Assembly: GCA_963735115.1 (NCBI GenBank)
Contig: CAVTJR010000003.1
Location: 682,001-746,000 of the forward strand
Source: JAKACA01 sp963735115
Lineage (GTDB): Bacteria; Actinomycetota; Acidimicrobiia; Acidimicrobiales; Bog-793
Direction: 5' to 3'
DNA: 64,000 nt
Of the stretch, positions 8,584-17,202 are shown piece after piece. The notes under the pieces were generated by a model. It had not been told where the DNA came from. It worked only from the letters and a program-made list of their open reading frames with translations, and did not search any database. Made by a program: the position numbers and the translations under genes. Numbering within the stretch: the stretch's first letter is position 1; each line of letters opens with the position of its first letter.

Positions 8584-9360
8584 GTGTCTTGGGAGATGGT
8601 TGATGAGGGGTGGGGTCGACGCGTCGTCGACTTCTCGACGCTGAGCGAGCCGTCGGCGTCTCGGGAGTACGTGGCGGTGCACCATCGTCTCGGGATCCGG
8701 GAGGGCGACCGGGTCCTCGACGTCGCCTGCGGCTCGGGCCTGGCGATGGAACTGGCCACGATGCGGGGGGCAGTGTGTGCAGGGATCGACGCCTCACCCC
8801 GGCTGGTGGCGGTCGCGAGTGACCGCAATCCCGACGCCGACGTCCGAGTCGGTGACATGCAGCAGCTTCCGTGGGACGACGAGTCCTTCGATGTGGTGAC
8901 CAGCTTCCGTGGCATCTGGGGCACGACTCCGGGCGCCATCGACGAGGCCCGCCGAGTCCTGGTGACCGGCGGCCGGGTGGCCATCACGGTGTGGGGCAAC
9001 GTCGGCAAGTCGCCCGGGGCGTGGATGCTGGCGCCGTTCCTCTGGGCGACCGACGACAAGGTCCAGCACCAGGCCGACATGGTGGCCCTCGGTCGACCCG
9101 GGATCGGCGAGGCGTTCCTGGCCGAGCGCGGGTTCGAGGTCGAGGAGCGGTTCGAGATCCCCTTCGCTTTCGAGTTCCCGGATCCGGAGACCTACGCCCG
9201 AGGACTCGCGGCCACCGGACCGGCTTACGAATCGATTCAGAGCATCGGGGAGGCCGAGTTCATCAGGCGGGCGTCCGAGCTGGCCGCGGAGCACGTCCGT
9301 GACGGGCTGCCGCTGCGCGGCCGCATCCAGGTCTTCGGCTACGTGGGCACCAAGCCGTGA
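8584..9360 (+). CDS. class I SAM-dependent methyltransferase
   Basis: A 258-residue methyltransferase of the Methyltransf_11/UbiE-like type. SAM motif I is VLDVACGSGLAMELA, followed by an acidic motif II (AGIDASPRLVAVA), DMQQLPWDDESFDVVTS and RVLVTGGRVAITVWG. The GTG start is preceded by GGGAGGGG. Substrate unknown. The convergent monooxygenase gene ends 4 bases downstream. Confidence 0.87.
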   Translation: MSWEMVDEGWGRRVVDFSTLSEPSASREYVAVHHRLGIREGDRVLDVACGSGLAMELATMRGAVCAGIDASPRLVAVASDRNPDADVRVGDMQQLPWDDESFDVVTSFRGIWGTTPGAIDEARRVLVTGGRVAITVWGNVGKSPGAWMLAPFLWATDDKVQHQADMVALGRPGIGEAFLAERGFEVEERFEIPFAFEFPDPETYARGLAATGPAYESIQSIGEAEFIRRASELAAEHVRDGLPLRGRIQVFGYVGTKP

Positions 9361-9364
9361 TCGA

Positions 9365-10621
9365 TCACGGTCGCACGGCGAGGTGCCGCGCGAGGTGGTC
9401 GGCTAGTTCGCGGGTGTCGTCGGCTGCACCATGGATGAAGCTCGAGCGCCGACGACGCAGGAACGTGCTGCCTAGGAAGTAGACGCCGGGCGCGTCGACC
9501 ACCCCACCGTCGTGGCGCAGCCGGCCGGTCGGGTCGAACACGGGAAGGTCGACCCACGACAGGTCGGGATGGAAGCCGGTGGCCCAGACGATGCTCCCGA
9601 TCTCGCCACGACGCAGGTCGAGCGTCAGCGGCGTGCCGGGCGCGATCCGGGTGGGTTCGAACCGCTCCGCCGGCCCGACCTCGCCGTCGAGGCCGTGGAT
9701 CATGATCCATCCGTCGATGTCGTCGAGCAACCGGCCGAGCTTCTGGTCGGCGAGGGCACAGTGGTTGCGGAGCCCACCAGAGAACAGGGCCGACCCGTCG
9801 CGGATCGCGCCAAGCCGGCCGCGCAGCTGCACCCCGGCGTCGACGAGGCAGTTGAGGTCGAGGGTCCGCCGCTCAGGGGAGCCGATCAGCTGAGGTGAGG
9901 CCACCTTGCGCGCCTTGAGGATCTCCTCGACCTCGTCGTAGCGCTCATCGAGGCGACCGATGGCGTCCATCCAGTGCTGAATGTCGCGGCCCCGGTAGGT
10001 GCGCGGTAGACGCACGTGCTCACCAACCGAGAGGGTGACGGCCCGACCCGAGCGCTGGATCTCCTCGGCGAGCTGTATCCCGGTCGCCGCGGCGCCGACC
10101 ACCAGCACCCCTGCGTCGGGGAGCTGGTCGGGGTTTCGGTAATCGAGGGGGTTCACTGACTCGACTACGTCGGGTACACCTTCGGCGAACGGGGGGATGC
10201 TCGGCAGGTTGCTGGCACCTCCGGCCAGCACCACGCACCGGCAGCGCCACGGGCCGTGGTCGGTGGCGACCTCGTACCCGTCCCCGGCCGAGCCGACTGC
10301 GCGTACCGCGCTGACGGTGGTGCGGCGGTAGACCGGGGTATCGATTTCGTTGGCGTATCGGTCGATGAATTCGACGAGCTGGCTGCCGGTCATGAATCCG
10401 TCGGGATCGTCGCCCTCGTAGCTGAGCCCCGGGAGGCTGGTCTGCCAATTCGGGGTCAGCAGGGTGAACGAATCCCAACGTTGGCTCCGCCACGAATCGG
10501 CCACGTCCCCCTTCTCGAGAACTACGTGATCGATGCCCAGAACGGACAGCCGTTTGCTCATGGCGAGTCCGCTGTGGCCGCCGCCAACGACGACCGTGTT
10601 GGTGGACCGAGAGCCCGACAT
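9365..10621 (-). CDS. FAD-dependent monooxygenase (flavin-containing, CzcO-like)
   Basis: A 418-residue flavoprotein with two dinucleotide folds: VVVGGGHSGLAMSKRL at residues 9-24 for FAD and VLVVGAAATGIQLAEEI near residue 170 for NADPH. A third glycine-rich region (IVWATGFHPDLSWVDLPVFD) is the typical ATG-containing motif of class B monooxygenases and related oxidoreductases. Likely oxygenates a small organic or performs a related NADPH-dependent oxidation; substrate not predictable. Single gene, ending convergently with the methyltransferase gene. Confidence 0.86.
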   Translation of the reverse strand: MSGSRSTNTVVVGGGHSGLAMSKRLSVLGIDHVVLEKGDVADSWRSQRWDSFTLLTPNWQTSLPGLSYEGDDPDGFMTGSQLVEFIDRYANEIDTPVYRRTTVSAVRAVGSAGDGYEVATDHGPWRCRCVVLAGGASNLPSIPPFAEGVPDVVESVNPLDYRNPDQLPDAGVLVVGAAATGIQLAEEIQRSGRAVTLSVGEHVRLPRTYRGRDIQHWMDAIGRLDERYDEVEEILKARKVASPQLIGSPERRTLDLNCLVDAGVQLRGRLGAIRDGSALFSGGLRNHCALADQKLGRLLDDIDGWIMIHGLDGEVGPAERFEPTRIAPGTPLTLDLRRGEIGSIVWATGFHPDLSWVDLPVFDPTGRLRHDGGVVDAPGVYFLGSTFLRRRRSSFIHGAADDTRELADHLARHLAVRP

Positions 10622-10680
10622 CGGCCGAGTCTTCCAGAAGCACGCGACGCGGGCATCATGGGGTCTGGCGAGCTAGCGGC

Positions 10681-11881
10681 GTGCGCCTCGGCGCGAGGGA
10701 ACTGCTGGTGCGGCGCGGCCTCAGGAGTGCCTTGCTGTTCGCTGCTGCGGCGGCCTCCATAGTCTGGGAAGTCTGGCCAGGCTCAGCAGCCACGGGTGCC
10801 ACTTCGGTCGACCGGGTCGACACGCTCACCGTGGTGCTCGTACTGGCCGGGCTGGTGCTGGTAGCACGCCCGCTCCTGGGACCAGTCGCCGACAGCCCGA
10901 TAGCCAGGTTCCTACGTGCCGGCGCATACGTCGGTCTCCTGGCTTTCTTGCCGGCCTGGGCGACCATCGAGCAGTTCATCTTCCAGCGGCCGAGCGGGGA
11001 TGTCGCTCAGCTCCTGCGTCGTGTCATCGGACCGCAAGAAAGAGCGGGAGTGTGGCCACCTCAGGTCATACTCCTGGTCCTCGCGGGCCTTTACGCCGCC
11101 GTCATCGTTTGGGCGACCTCGCGGCGGGCGCGAGTCGCACCCGCCACCCTCGTCATCGGCACCGGCACCGGGCTCGTTCTCGGCCTCGTCATGTACTTGG
11201 TGGCTCCTCTCGGGCTCAGCAAAGTCGCCACGAATCCGTGGCTGCCGGGTTCCGACATCGACCCATTGGTGGTTCTCGCCTGGATCCTTGTGTTGGTTCG
11301 GCCCAATCGCAGCGGCTGCTCTTGCCGGCCAGCGGTACGCGGCTTCGAGCGCCTCGTCTCCATCTGCCGGCGACCGGGCACGCCAGCTTGTAGCAGCCGG
11401 TCTCCTCGCGAACCTTGTCGGTGCGCTGTTGGTCAACACTCTCGGGACCAGCACCATCGCCCTGCTGACTAAGGAGTCGTGGCTGCGACACTGGCTCTAC
11501 CACGGTTCGCACCTCCTGTTCGGCGTGGCCGGGCTGGAACCGGTCTTGCGAGGTGACCCCGGCGCCATTACGTACAGCCACGAGATCACCGCCGTGTTGG
11601 ATGCGGGTGGCCTGTTGCTCGCCCTCTTCGGCTTCCTCGTGATCTCGGCGATTGACAGTGCACTCATGGGGGTGCTCGTGTGGAGCGAGCTCGACACGGG
11701 GCCGGGTAACCCACGGCGAGGCGGGGGTGACCCACCGAAACCCGACCCCGCTCCTCACCCGTCCGGCGGCGCGGGGCTGGACGCCGCGACCGATGACGTC
11801 AGCTCAGTTCTCGCCTTGTCTCACCTTCAGGAACCGGACCCGGGTGTCGAGCACGACCGAGTGCTCGTCAGCATCGACTGA
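10681..11881 (+). pseudogene. integral membrane protein, frameshifted near 11.30 kb
   Basis: The first part (GTG at 10681 to about 11300) encodes several hydrophobic segments and ends in VVLAWILVLVRP. The continuation lies in the next frame, starting near GPIAAAALAGQRYAAS and carrying further membrane helices (LVAAGLLANLVGALLVNTLG, VLDAGGLLLALFGFLVISAI). Joined by skipping one base, the two halves give one protein of roughly 400 residues with about eight membrane segments. Both halves look protein-like, so this is either a sequencing error or a young pseudogene. No family recognised. The last 60 or so residues are low-complexity and the true stop may lie earlier. Confidence 0.6.
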
Positions 11882-12065
11882 CACGACTAGCTCGATCCGG
11901 GCGTCGCGGCGCAGGGCGTCGAGCTCCGACAACATCGCTCCCCAAGCGCCTCTGTTCCTGAATCCTCACGGCCCGGATCAGCGAGCAGGGATCGCCGAAG
12001 TGCTGAGCCGGGTCCACGACAGCCAGCCAGCGTTTGGCGCGTGACATCATGTTCCGGTGGCACAA
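11804..12065 (-). pseudogene. unrecognised minus-strand fragment, probably frameshifted
   Basis: A 43-codon frame from the ATG at 11935 to the TGA at 11804 reads like real protein (ELDALRRDARIELVVSVDAD and VVLDTRVRFLKV). An upstream segment in another frame (RAKRWLAVVDPAQHFGDPCS) could join it through a frameshift near 11960. It overlaps the end of the frameshifted membrane gene on the opposite strand, so at most one of the two termini is real. Family not recognised. Confidence 0.25.
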
Positions 12066-12422
12066 TCCGACGTCCGCAACCTCAACACTGTGTTGTCAGG
12101 CATCTCGGAGCACTGGTCACCTCGAACGATCGCTGTGGTTAACGACTACGACGTGCGAGTCGTCAAGGTTCGTGGCGAGTTCGCTCGGCACTCTCACCCA
12201 GAGACCGACGAGTTCTTCCTGGTACTGTCCGGTTGCCTCACCATCGGGATGGACGACGGAGCGGTGAAGTTGGAGCCGGGCGACACCTTTGTCGTGCCTC
12301 GCGGGAAGGCCCACCAGCCTCAGAGTGAAGCCGAGGCCACCTTGCTGCTCTTCGAACCGAGCACGACTATCAATACCGGCGACACACCAAGTTCGCTCAC
12401 GGCTCGCAGAACAGTCGTTTAG
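12057..12422 (+). CDS. cupin domain protein
   Basis: A 121-residue single-domain cupin. Motif 1 is present (GEFARHSHPETDEFFLVLSG, with the metal-binding His-x-His and Glu) and motif 2 appears as LEPGDTFVVPRGKAHQPQ with the last His. Cupins of this size bind a metal and small molecules; the exact role is not predictable. Starts with GTG and stands alone on the plus strand. Confidence 0.83.
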   Translation: MAQSDVRNLNTVLSGISEHWSPRTIAVVNDYDVRVVKVRGEFARHSHPETDEFFLVLSGCLTIGMDDGAVKLEPGDTFVVPRGKAHQPQSEAEATLLLFEPSTTINTGDTPSSLTARRTVV

Positions 12423-12436
12423 CTCCTCCTAGTGGC

Positions 12437-12488
12437 ACCAGTCGCAGATCCTCGAAGTCGGTCCTCCGACACCGCTTCTGAACTGGGA
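12437..12488. repeat. dispersed repeat copy 2
   Basis: The 52-bp copy starting ACCAGTCGCAGAT and containing CCTCCGACACCGCTTCTGA. Its right 34 bp match 7590-7623; the whole 52 bp align with 13551-13602 with scattered mismatches. It lies between the cupin and GNAT genes. Confidence 0.75.
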
Positions 12489-12547
12489 TTACTCGGATGA
12501 CGCACCCCCCGGTGGGCGGGGTGGCAGCCATCGGCTAGACAGGATTC

Positions 12548-13474
12548 GTGCCAGCAACGCGCATCATGCCGTTCGAGGCCGAGCACGTGCCCGGAGCCGC
12601 CAAGCTGCTGGCCAAGCGGCATGCGGCACACCGCTTTGCCGAACCTTTGCTCCCTGCGATCGAGGACTTCGAGCCTTACGTCGCGGCTGAGCTAGAAGAT
12701 GGCGGGAGCGGCGCCGTGGCGCTGCGCGAAGACGAGGTCGTCGGATACCTCGTCGGCAAGTGCGAGGAGAGCCCACTCGGCCGAGCGCTGAGGAGTGGAC
12801 ATGCCGGGCACGCCGCCACCGAGCCAGAGATCACTCGCGATCTGTACGCAGTCGCGGCCGAGCGTTGGGTGAACGAGGGCTTGGTGCGCCACAACGTCTT
12901 CGTCCCGAAGCTGGACGATCTCATCGAACCGTGGTTCTGCCTCAGCTTCGGCGGCTCTGCCATCCAGGCCTTGCTGGCGGTGCCCGAGCGGGCGACCTGC
13001 GACCAAGCGGCGGGCATCCGGCCGAGTACTCCCGCCGACCTCGTCGACGCAGCGCGACTGCATGCCGTCCAAGAGGAGCACCTCACCCGGTCGGCGAGCT
13101 TCAACGGCTTCAGCCTGTCGAGTCAATTCCAACTCGAGGACGAGTGGGGCGATACCTGGACCAATGAGTCCTTCACTCATTTCGTCGCCGAGCGGGACGG
13201 ACGGATCGTCGGTCACGCCTTGTTGTACCGGCGACCGCCCGACATGCGAGTGCCGCAACGAAGCATCGATCTCGCGGGCTGCACGACCGATCTCGAGGTC
13301 CGGGGTACCGGGCTCGGGGTCGCGCTCACGAACTACGTCATCGGCTGGGCGGCGGAGAACGGTTTCAAGACGATGTCGACGGACTGGCGCTTAACCAACC
13401 TCGTCGCGTCGCGCTTCTGGCCGGCCCGCGGTTTTCGGGCTGCATTCATCCGTGTCTACCGGTCGATCCCCTGA
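12548..13474 (+). CDS. double-GNAT acetyltransferase
   Basis: A 308-residue protein with two GNAT-like halves. The C-terminal half carries the clearer acetyl-CoA site: HFVAERDGRIVGHALLYRR, then DLEVRGTGLGVALTNYVIGWA (the R-G-x-G-x-G/A pyrophosphate-loop pattern), and WRLTNLVASRFWPARGFR near the end. The N-terminal half (ALREDEVVGYLVGK) is more degenerate. Transfers an acetyl group to an unknown amine. GTG start at 12548. Single gene. Confidence 0.83.
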   Translation: MPATRIMPFEAEHVPGAAKLLAKRHAAHRFAEPLLPAIEDFEPYVAAELEDGGSGAVALREDEVVGYLVGKCEESPLGRALRSGHAGHAATEPEITRDLYAVAAERWVNEGLVRHNVFVPKLDDLIEPWFCLSFGGSAIQALLAVPERATCDQAAGIRPSTPADLVDAARLHAVQEEHLTRSASFNGFSLSSQFQLEDEWGDTWTNESFTHFVAERDGRIVGHALLYRRPPDMRVPQRSIDLAGCTTDLEVRGTGLGVALTNYVIGWAAENGFKTMSTDWRLTNLVASRFWPARGFRAAFIRVYRSIP

Positions 13475-13697
13475 CGTCACTTAGGGTGCGGCCCCGACTA
13501 CGTCCGGGCATTCATGACAGATCAGTGTTGGCGGTGGGGCGCAAATCACAACCAGTCGCAGATTCGCGACATCGGCCCTCCGACACGCAGCTGTGAGCTG
13601 CTCTTTTCTCACGAAACATCATTCAACTGCCTGGGTGACGCCGTGGGCGACACCTTCGACGCAAGGCTGCGGGTGCGGTAGCCCTCCCTCGCTCGGC
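13475..13697. other. intergenic region with dispersed repeat
   Basis: Convergent gap between the GNAT and KdpD-domain genes. Apart from the repeat copy at 13551-13602 nothing recognisable was seen. Confidence 0.5.
13551..13602. repeat. dispersed repeat copy 3 (diverged)
   Basis: Begins ACCAGTCGCAGAT like copy 2 and continues with CCTCCGACACGCAGCTGTGAGCTG, a diverged version of the same core. Roughly three quarters of its positions match copy 2. Confidence 0.65.
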
Positions 13698-14849
13698 TCA
13701 GGCGTGTCGCCTGGATGGCCGGCGCCGTGCCAGCGGCCTTTGGCGAGGCTTGCGGGCGCCTTCGGTGGACGGCCTCCCGACGTTCACGACCTGGACGGGC
13801 AGGTCACCGGCGGCCCCAAGGATCTTGGCGACGGTTGACTTCCTCGAGGCGCGTGAGAACCGGGAGCGGTGCCCGGACCCGATCACGAGCTGGGAGGCGC
13901 CGGCCGTGCGCGCTGCCTCGATCAGTCCAGAGGCGATGTCGTCCGCCCTCAACTCCAGCAACGTCCCCTGCAGCTCACCCAGGAGTCGCCGGTCCTCATC
14001 GAGTCGCCCGATAGGCGGCCGCCCGAGATTGTCGCCGTCACGGACGTGCACGCCGATGACCGGCGCATTCGACAGCTCGGCGAGTTGGGCGGCATAGCGG
14101 ATGAGCCATTCGTCGGCGGACGACCCTTCGAGGCCGACGAAGACGCAGTCGCATGGCTGGGGCAGGACGACACCATGGGCCTGCAGGAACGCATCGACCG
14201 GATCGGCCACCGAGTCGTCAAGCCAGAGCCGGACCACCTCCTGCAGGGCGGCGAGATTGGCGAAGCGGTAGTAGCTCGAGAGAGCCGCGTCCACGCGTTC
14301 CTCAGGAAAGACGAGACCCTCGGCCAGTCGATGCCGCAGCGCCGAAGGCGCAAGGTCGACGAGCTTGATCTCACCGGCCCGCACGAAGACGTCCGGAACG
14401 GGCTCGGCCGGGTGAACGCCCGTGAGGCGGGAGACGAGGTTGGCGAGCGAGTCGATGTTGGCGACGTTGAGGGTCGTGAAGACGTCGATGCCGTTCGCAA
14501 GGAGCTCGTCGACGTCCTCCCAGCGTTTCTCGTGGCCCTCGCCCAGGACGTTGGCGTGGGCGAGTTCGTCCACGAGCGCCAGGTCCGGATGCCGGGCGAG
14601 AACCGCGGCGACGTCCAGCTCCTCGAAGGTCCCTCCGCGGTAACTGACGGTCCTGGCCGGAAGCAGCTCCAGGCCGGTCACTTGGGCGGCGGTTGCCTCG
14701 CGTCCGTGGCGCTCCCAGTAGGCGACAACGACGTCAGTTCCGGCCCGCTGGCGGGCGCGCCCGTCCCGCAACATCGCGTACGTCTTCCCCACACCCGGGG
14801 CGATCCCGACGTAGGTGCGCAACGTGCCGGTGCTCATGCGCGACTCCAT
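13698..14849 (-). CDS. stand-alone KdpD sensor domain protein (no histidine kinase)
   Basis: A 383-residue protein equal to the cytoplasmic N-terminus of the K+-sensor KdpD. The Walker A motif GIAPGVGKT (K22) and LVDELAHANVLGEGHEKRW / GIDVFTTLNVANIDSL match the KdpD input domain. It is followed by a universal-stress-protein-like domain (DCVFVGLEGSSADEWLIRYA, LVIGSGHRSRFSR). The membrane segments, GAF region and histidine-kinase core of full KdpD are missing, and the stop is clean, so it is a short form, not an obvious truncation. The ATG at 14849 is chosen because KdpD similarity starts just after it; MSTGT at 14837 is equally possible. No kdpFABC genes adjoin it; it is divergent from pspA. 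Confidence 0.85.
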   Translation of the reverse strand: MESRMSTGTLRTYVGIAPGVGKTYAMLRDGRARQRAGTDVVVAYWERHGREATAAQVTGLELLPARTVSYRGGTFEELDVAAVLARHPDLALVDELAHANVLGEGHEKRWEDVDELLANGIDVFTTLNVANIDSLANLVSRLTGVHPAEPVPDVFVRAGEIKLVDLAPSALRHRLAEGLVFPEERVDAALSSYYRFANLAALQEVVRLWLDDSVADPVDAFLQAHGVVLPQPCDCVFVGLEGSSADEWLIRYAAQLAELSNAPVIGVHVRDGDNLGRPPIGRLDEDRRLLGELQGTLLELRADDIASGLIEAARTAGASQLVIGSGHRSRFSRASRKSTVAKILGAAGDLPVQVVNVGRPSTEGARKPRQRPLARRRPSRRHA

Positions 14850-15147
14850 GCCTACCTGTATAGAAGGCGATCTGCTCCGCGTCCACGCGCCCGCCACGCC
14901 GGATTCGCCCGCGGCGCCAAGGACTGCGCAGGCGTCCTCCGCCGCACTCTGCCATAGCTCGTAGGGACGGCGGCCCGCGAGGGCGAACCTCCGGCTTGAC
15001 CGCCAGCCCGAACGCCGATCCGCTGTCCGCAGCGAGCGATAACCTCCCGAAGCAGCCGTGCCGATACAAGCGCCGACATCCACACGGTGCTGGCTCGGAA
15101 ACGGATCGGCGCGGGCTCCGTCCACCACCGACAAGGAGCAGATCGAA

Positions 15148-15879
15148 ATGACCCTCTTCCAAAAGGCCCATGACATACTCGAGGCCAAGGCCAACAAGGC
15201 GCTAGACGCTGCCGAAAGGCCGGACGAGATGATCGATCTCTCCTACGAGAAGATGCTCGACCAGCTCACTCAGGTCCGCCGGTCGCTAGTGGACATCGCC
15301 GCGTCGCGCAAGCAGATCGAGTTGCAGGAACAACAGCTCCAGCACTCGGTGAACCACCTCCGGGATCAGGCCAAAGAGGCGATTGTCCAGGGAAAGGACG
15401 ATCTCTCGAAGGAGGCTCTCTCCCGCAAGGCCGCCGCCCAGGCCCAGATCGACGCCATGGAGCCTCAGCGCGAACAGCTTGCCGAGCAGGAACAGAAGCT
15501 CGAGCAGACCCTCGACGCTCTGCAGAAGAAGGTAAACGACTTCCGGACCCAGAAGGAGGTGATGAAGGCGCAGTACACAGCGGCGAAGGCCGTTAGCTCT
15601 GTGGACGAGAACGCCGCGGGCATCTCGGATGCCGTCAGCGACTCCGGGGAAATGCTCCAACGTGCCCAGGACAAGATCGCCGCGATGCAGGCCCACGCCG
15701 GCGCTGTCGACGAGCTACTCCAGTCCGGAGTGCTCGAGGACGTTGGAGGCGGCACCGACGACATCCAGAAGGACCTCGACGAAGCCGGGTCGGCCGCCGA
15801 GGTGGACAAGGAGTTCGCCGCCCTCAAGGCCGAGATCGGCTCGGGCTCACCGGCGCCGCCGGAGCTGGCTACGAGCTGA
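15148..15879 (+). CDS. pspA: PspA/IM30 family protein
   Basis: A 243-residue, almost entirely alpha-helical coiled-coil protein that binds and protects the inner face of the membrane. The N-terminus MTLFQKAHDILEAKANKALD and MIDLSYEKMLDQLTQVRRSL are typical of PspA/Vipp1, followed by long Gln/Glu/Lys-rich helices. The ATG at 15148 has AAGGAG nine bases upstream, which settles the start although the frame is open further up. Divergent from the KdpD-domain gene, both of which could be part of envelope or osmotic stress responses. Confidence 0.88.
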   Translation: MTLFQKAHDILEAKANKALDAAERPDEMIDLSYEKMLDQLTQVRRSLVDIAASRKQIELQEQQLQHSVNHLRDQAKEAIVQGKDDLSKEALSRKAAAQAQIDAMEPQREQLAEQEQKLEQTLDALQKKVNDFRTQKEVMKAQYTAAKAVSSVDENAAGISDAVSDSGEMLQRAQDKIAAMQAHAGAVDELLQSGVLEDVGGGTDDIQKDLDEAGSAAEVDKEFAALKAEIGSGSPAPPELATS

Positions 15880-15911
15880 CCTGGAGCCGACGCTCGATCT
15901 CACCTCAGGTA

Positions 15912-16140
15912 GTGCTCCTCACCCTGACGCGCCCTATTGGCGACCCCGACCACCGGGAGGCGGCGCCGGTCGCGCAGTGCCGGCTTGCCGCCCGTGAAGA
16001 CCTGGAGACCAGGACGACCGCCGGCTACTGGTACCACGAGCGCCAGCGATACGCCCACTCGGCTACTTCCGATCCCCGGTTCCAGGACGGCTGATCGACC
16101 GCTGCGCGTGGCTCACCGAGGCCACTGCCCAGCCGACACC
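15912..16140 (+). pseudogene. possible short-chain dehydrogenase C-terminal remnant
   Basis: The frame reads GYWYHERQRYAHSATSDPRFQDG, which resembles the C-terminal end of retinol-dehydrogenase-like SDR proteins. A one-base shift restores the expected continuation (LIDRCAWLTEATAQ). No Rossmann fold or active site is present upstream, so this is at best a relic. Weak evidence. Confidence 0.35.
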
Positions 16141-16145
16141 GGCGG

Positions 16146-16661
16146 CTACCAGTGGCCTCGGTGGACGACGTCGTCGAACGGGCGGCGGTCGGGGTGGGCG
16201 ATCGGCTTCAGGGGCCGGTCGGCCGGATAGCCCAGGGCCAGCATGTAGGCGCAGAGCCGGTCCTCCGGTATGCCGAGAATGCGCCGGCAGGCATCCTGGT
16301 CGCCGATGGCCGAGTGGCCTGAACCGACGCCCAGATCGGTGGCGGCCAGCATCATCGCCATGGTCGCCTGGCCCAGGTCGTACTGGTCGATGGTGAGATA
16401 GCGCTCCTCTTCCGGCTGCCGAAGAGTCATCACCACCGCCGCGGCCGCTCCGGCGAGATGCCGGGCTCCCATCCACACCGTGGTGAGCTCCTGTAGCCGG
16501 GAGCGGTCGGTCACCAGCACGAAGTCCCAAGGCTGCCGATTGGACGCCGATGGTGATCGCCAGCCGGCTTCGAGGATCCGGTCGAGGTCGCTGGCCGCGA
16601 TTGGCCGGTCCAGGTAGGTACGGACGTTACGGCGTGCCCTGATGGCGTCCCATGTCTCCAT
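16146..16661 (-). CDS. nitroreductase family protein
   Basis: A 171-residue FMN-dependent nitroreductase-fold protein. The N-terminal ARRNVRTYLDRPI and RSPSASNRQPWDFVLVTD form the flavin phosphate and ring pockets; IDQYDLGQATMAMMLAATDLG and LALGYPAD are the usual middle and end motifs. It is short for the family but the core is complete. Reduces nitro compounds, quinones or flavin-like substrates with NAD(P)H. Single gene. Confidence 0.87.
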   Translation of the reverse strand: METWDAIRARRNVRTYLDRPIAASDLDRILEAGWRSPSASNRQPWDFVLVTDRSRLQELTTVWMGARHLAGAAAAVVMTLRQPEEERYLTIDQYDLGQATMAMMLAATDLGVGSGHSAIGDQDACRRILGIPEDRLCAYMLALGYPADRPLKPIAHPDRRPFDDVVHRGHW

Positions 16662-17202
16662 GACCCCAAACTACGTGACCAACATCGTCTCGGTGTTCGT
16701 GGCGCAGTGCCCGGACCATCGACGCCCCGCGTGACGAAACGGGGCTCGCTCGCCAGCGCCATCGCCGCTCTCGGACCTGGCTCGCGGGCCGGTTGGCGGA
16801 GCGCCCGGGGACCACGTCGAGGAGGTGTGTCGAGCCGGCTCCGACGTCGACGATCGAGGTGCACTAGCGCTGGGTGCGCCAGGTCCTTCACGACAAAAGA
16901 GCATCTCGTCGAGCCGAGTGCGCTCACCTCGCCTATGCGTTCGTCATCGGCCTCGAGGAGGGTTTTGCCGTAGGCGATCACGGCGTCATTGACGCTGTGC
17001 CCTCCGAGCTCTCTCCCGCCGTCGTTGACACAGCGCGCCCCTTCCGGGGTCGGTGCGCTCGACGAGTCGGGAATTCGGAAGCGTTGGGGCGAGCACGTCC
17101 CTAGCGTCACTCTTCGGCACTCAGGACTGCAGTGAATTGAGCACTGTCGTAAACGTCCGAACGACGGACACGCAAGCGCCCGCCTTGCGTATCGTCGTCG
17201 CC
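16662..17202. other. intergenic region with possible PRC-barrel-like fragment
   Basis: On the minus strand around 16830-17000 one frame reads NDAVIAYGKTLLEADDERIGEV, similar to the start of PRC-barrel domains (YGKTxxDADGxxIGxV). The similarity stops after about 45 codons and would need a frameshift to continue. Otherwise nothing recognised in this 540-bp divergent gap. Confidence 0.3.

Noticed and set aside
13869..14957. Plus-strand open frame opposite the KdpD-domain gene
   Set aside because: Antisense of conserved KdpD motifs; no motifs of its own.
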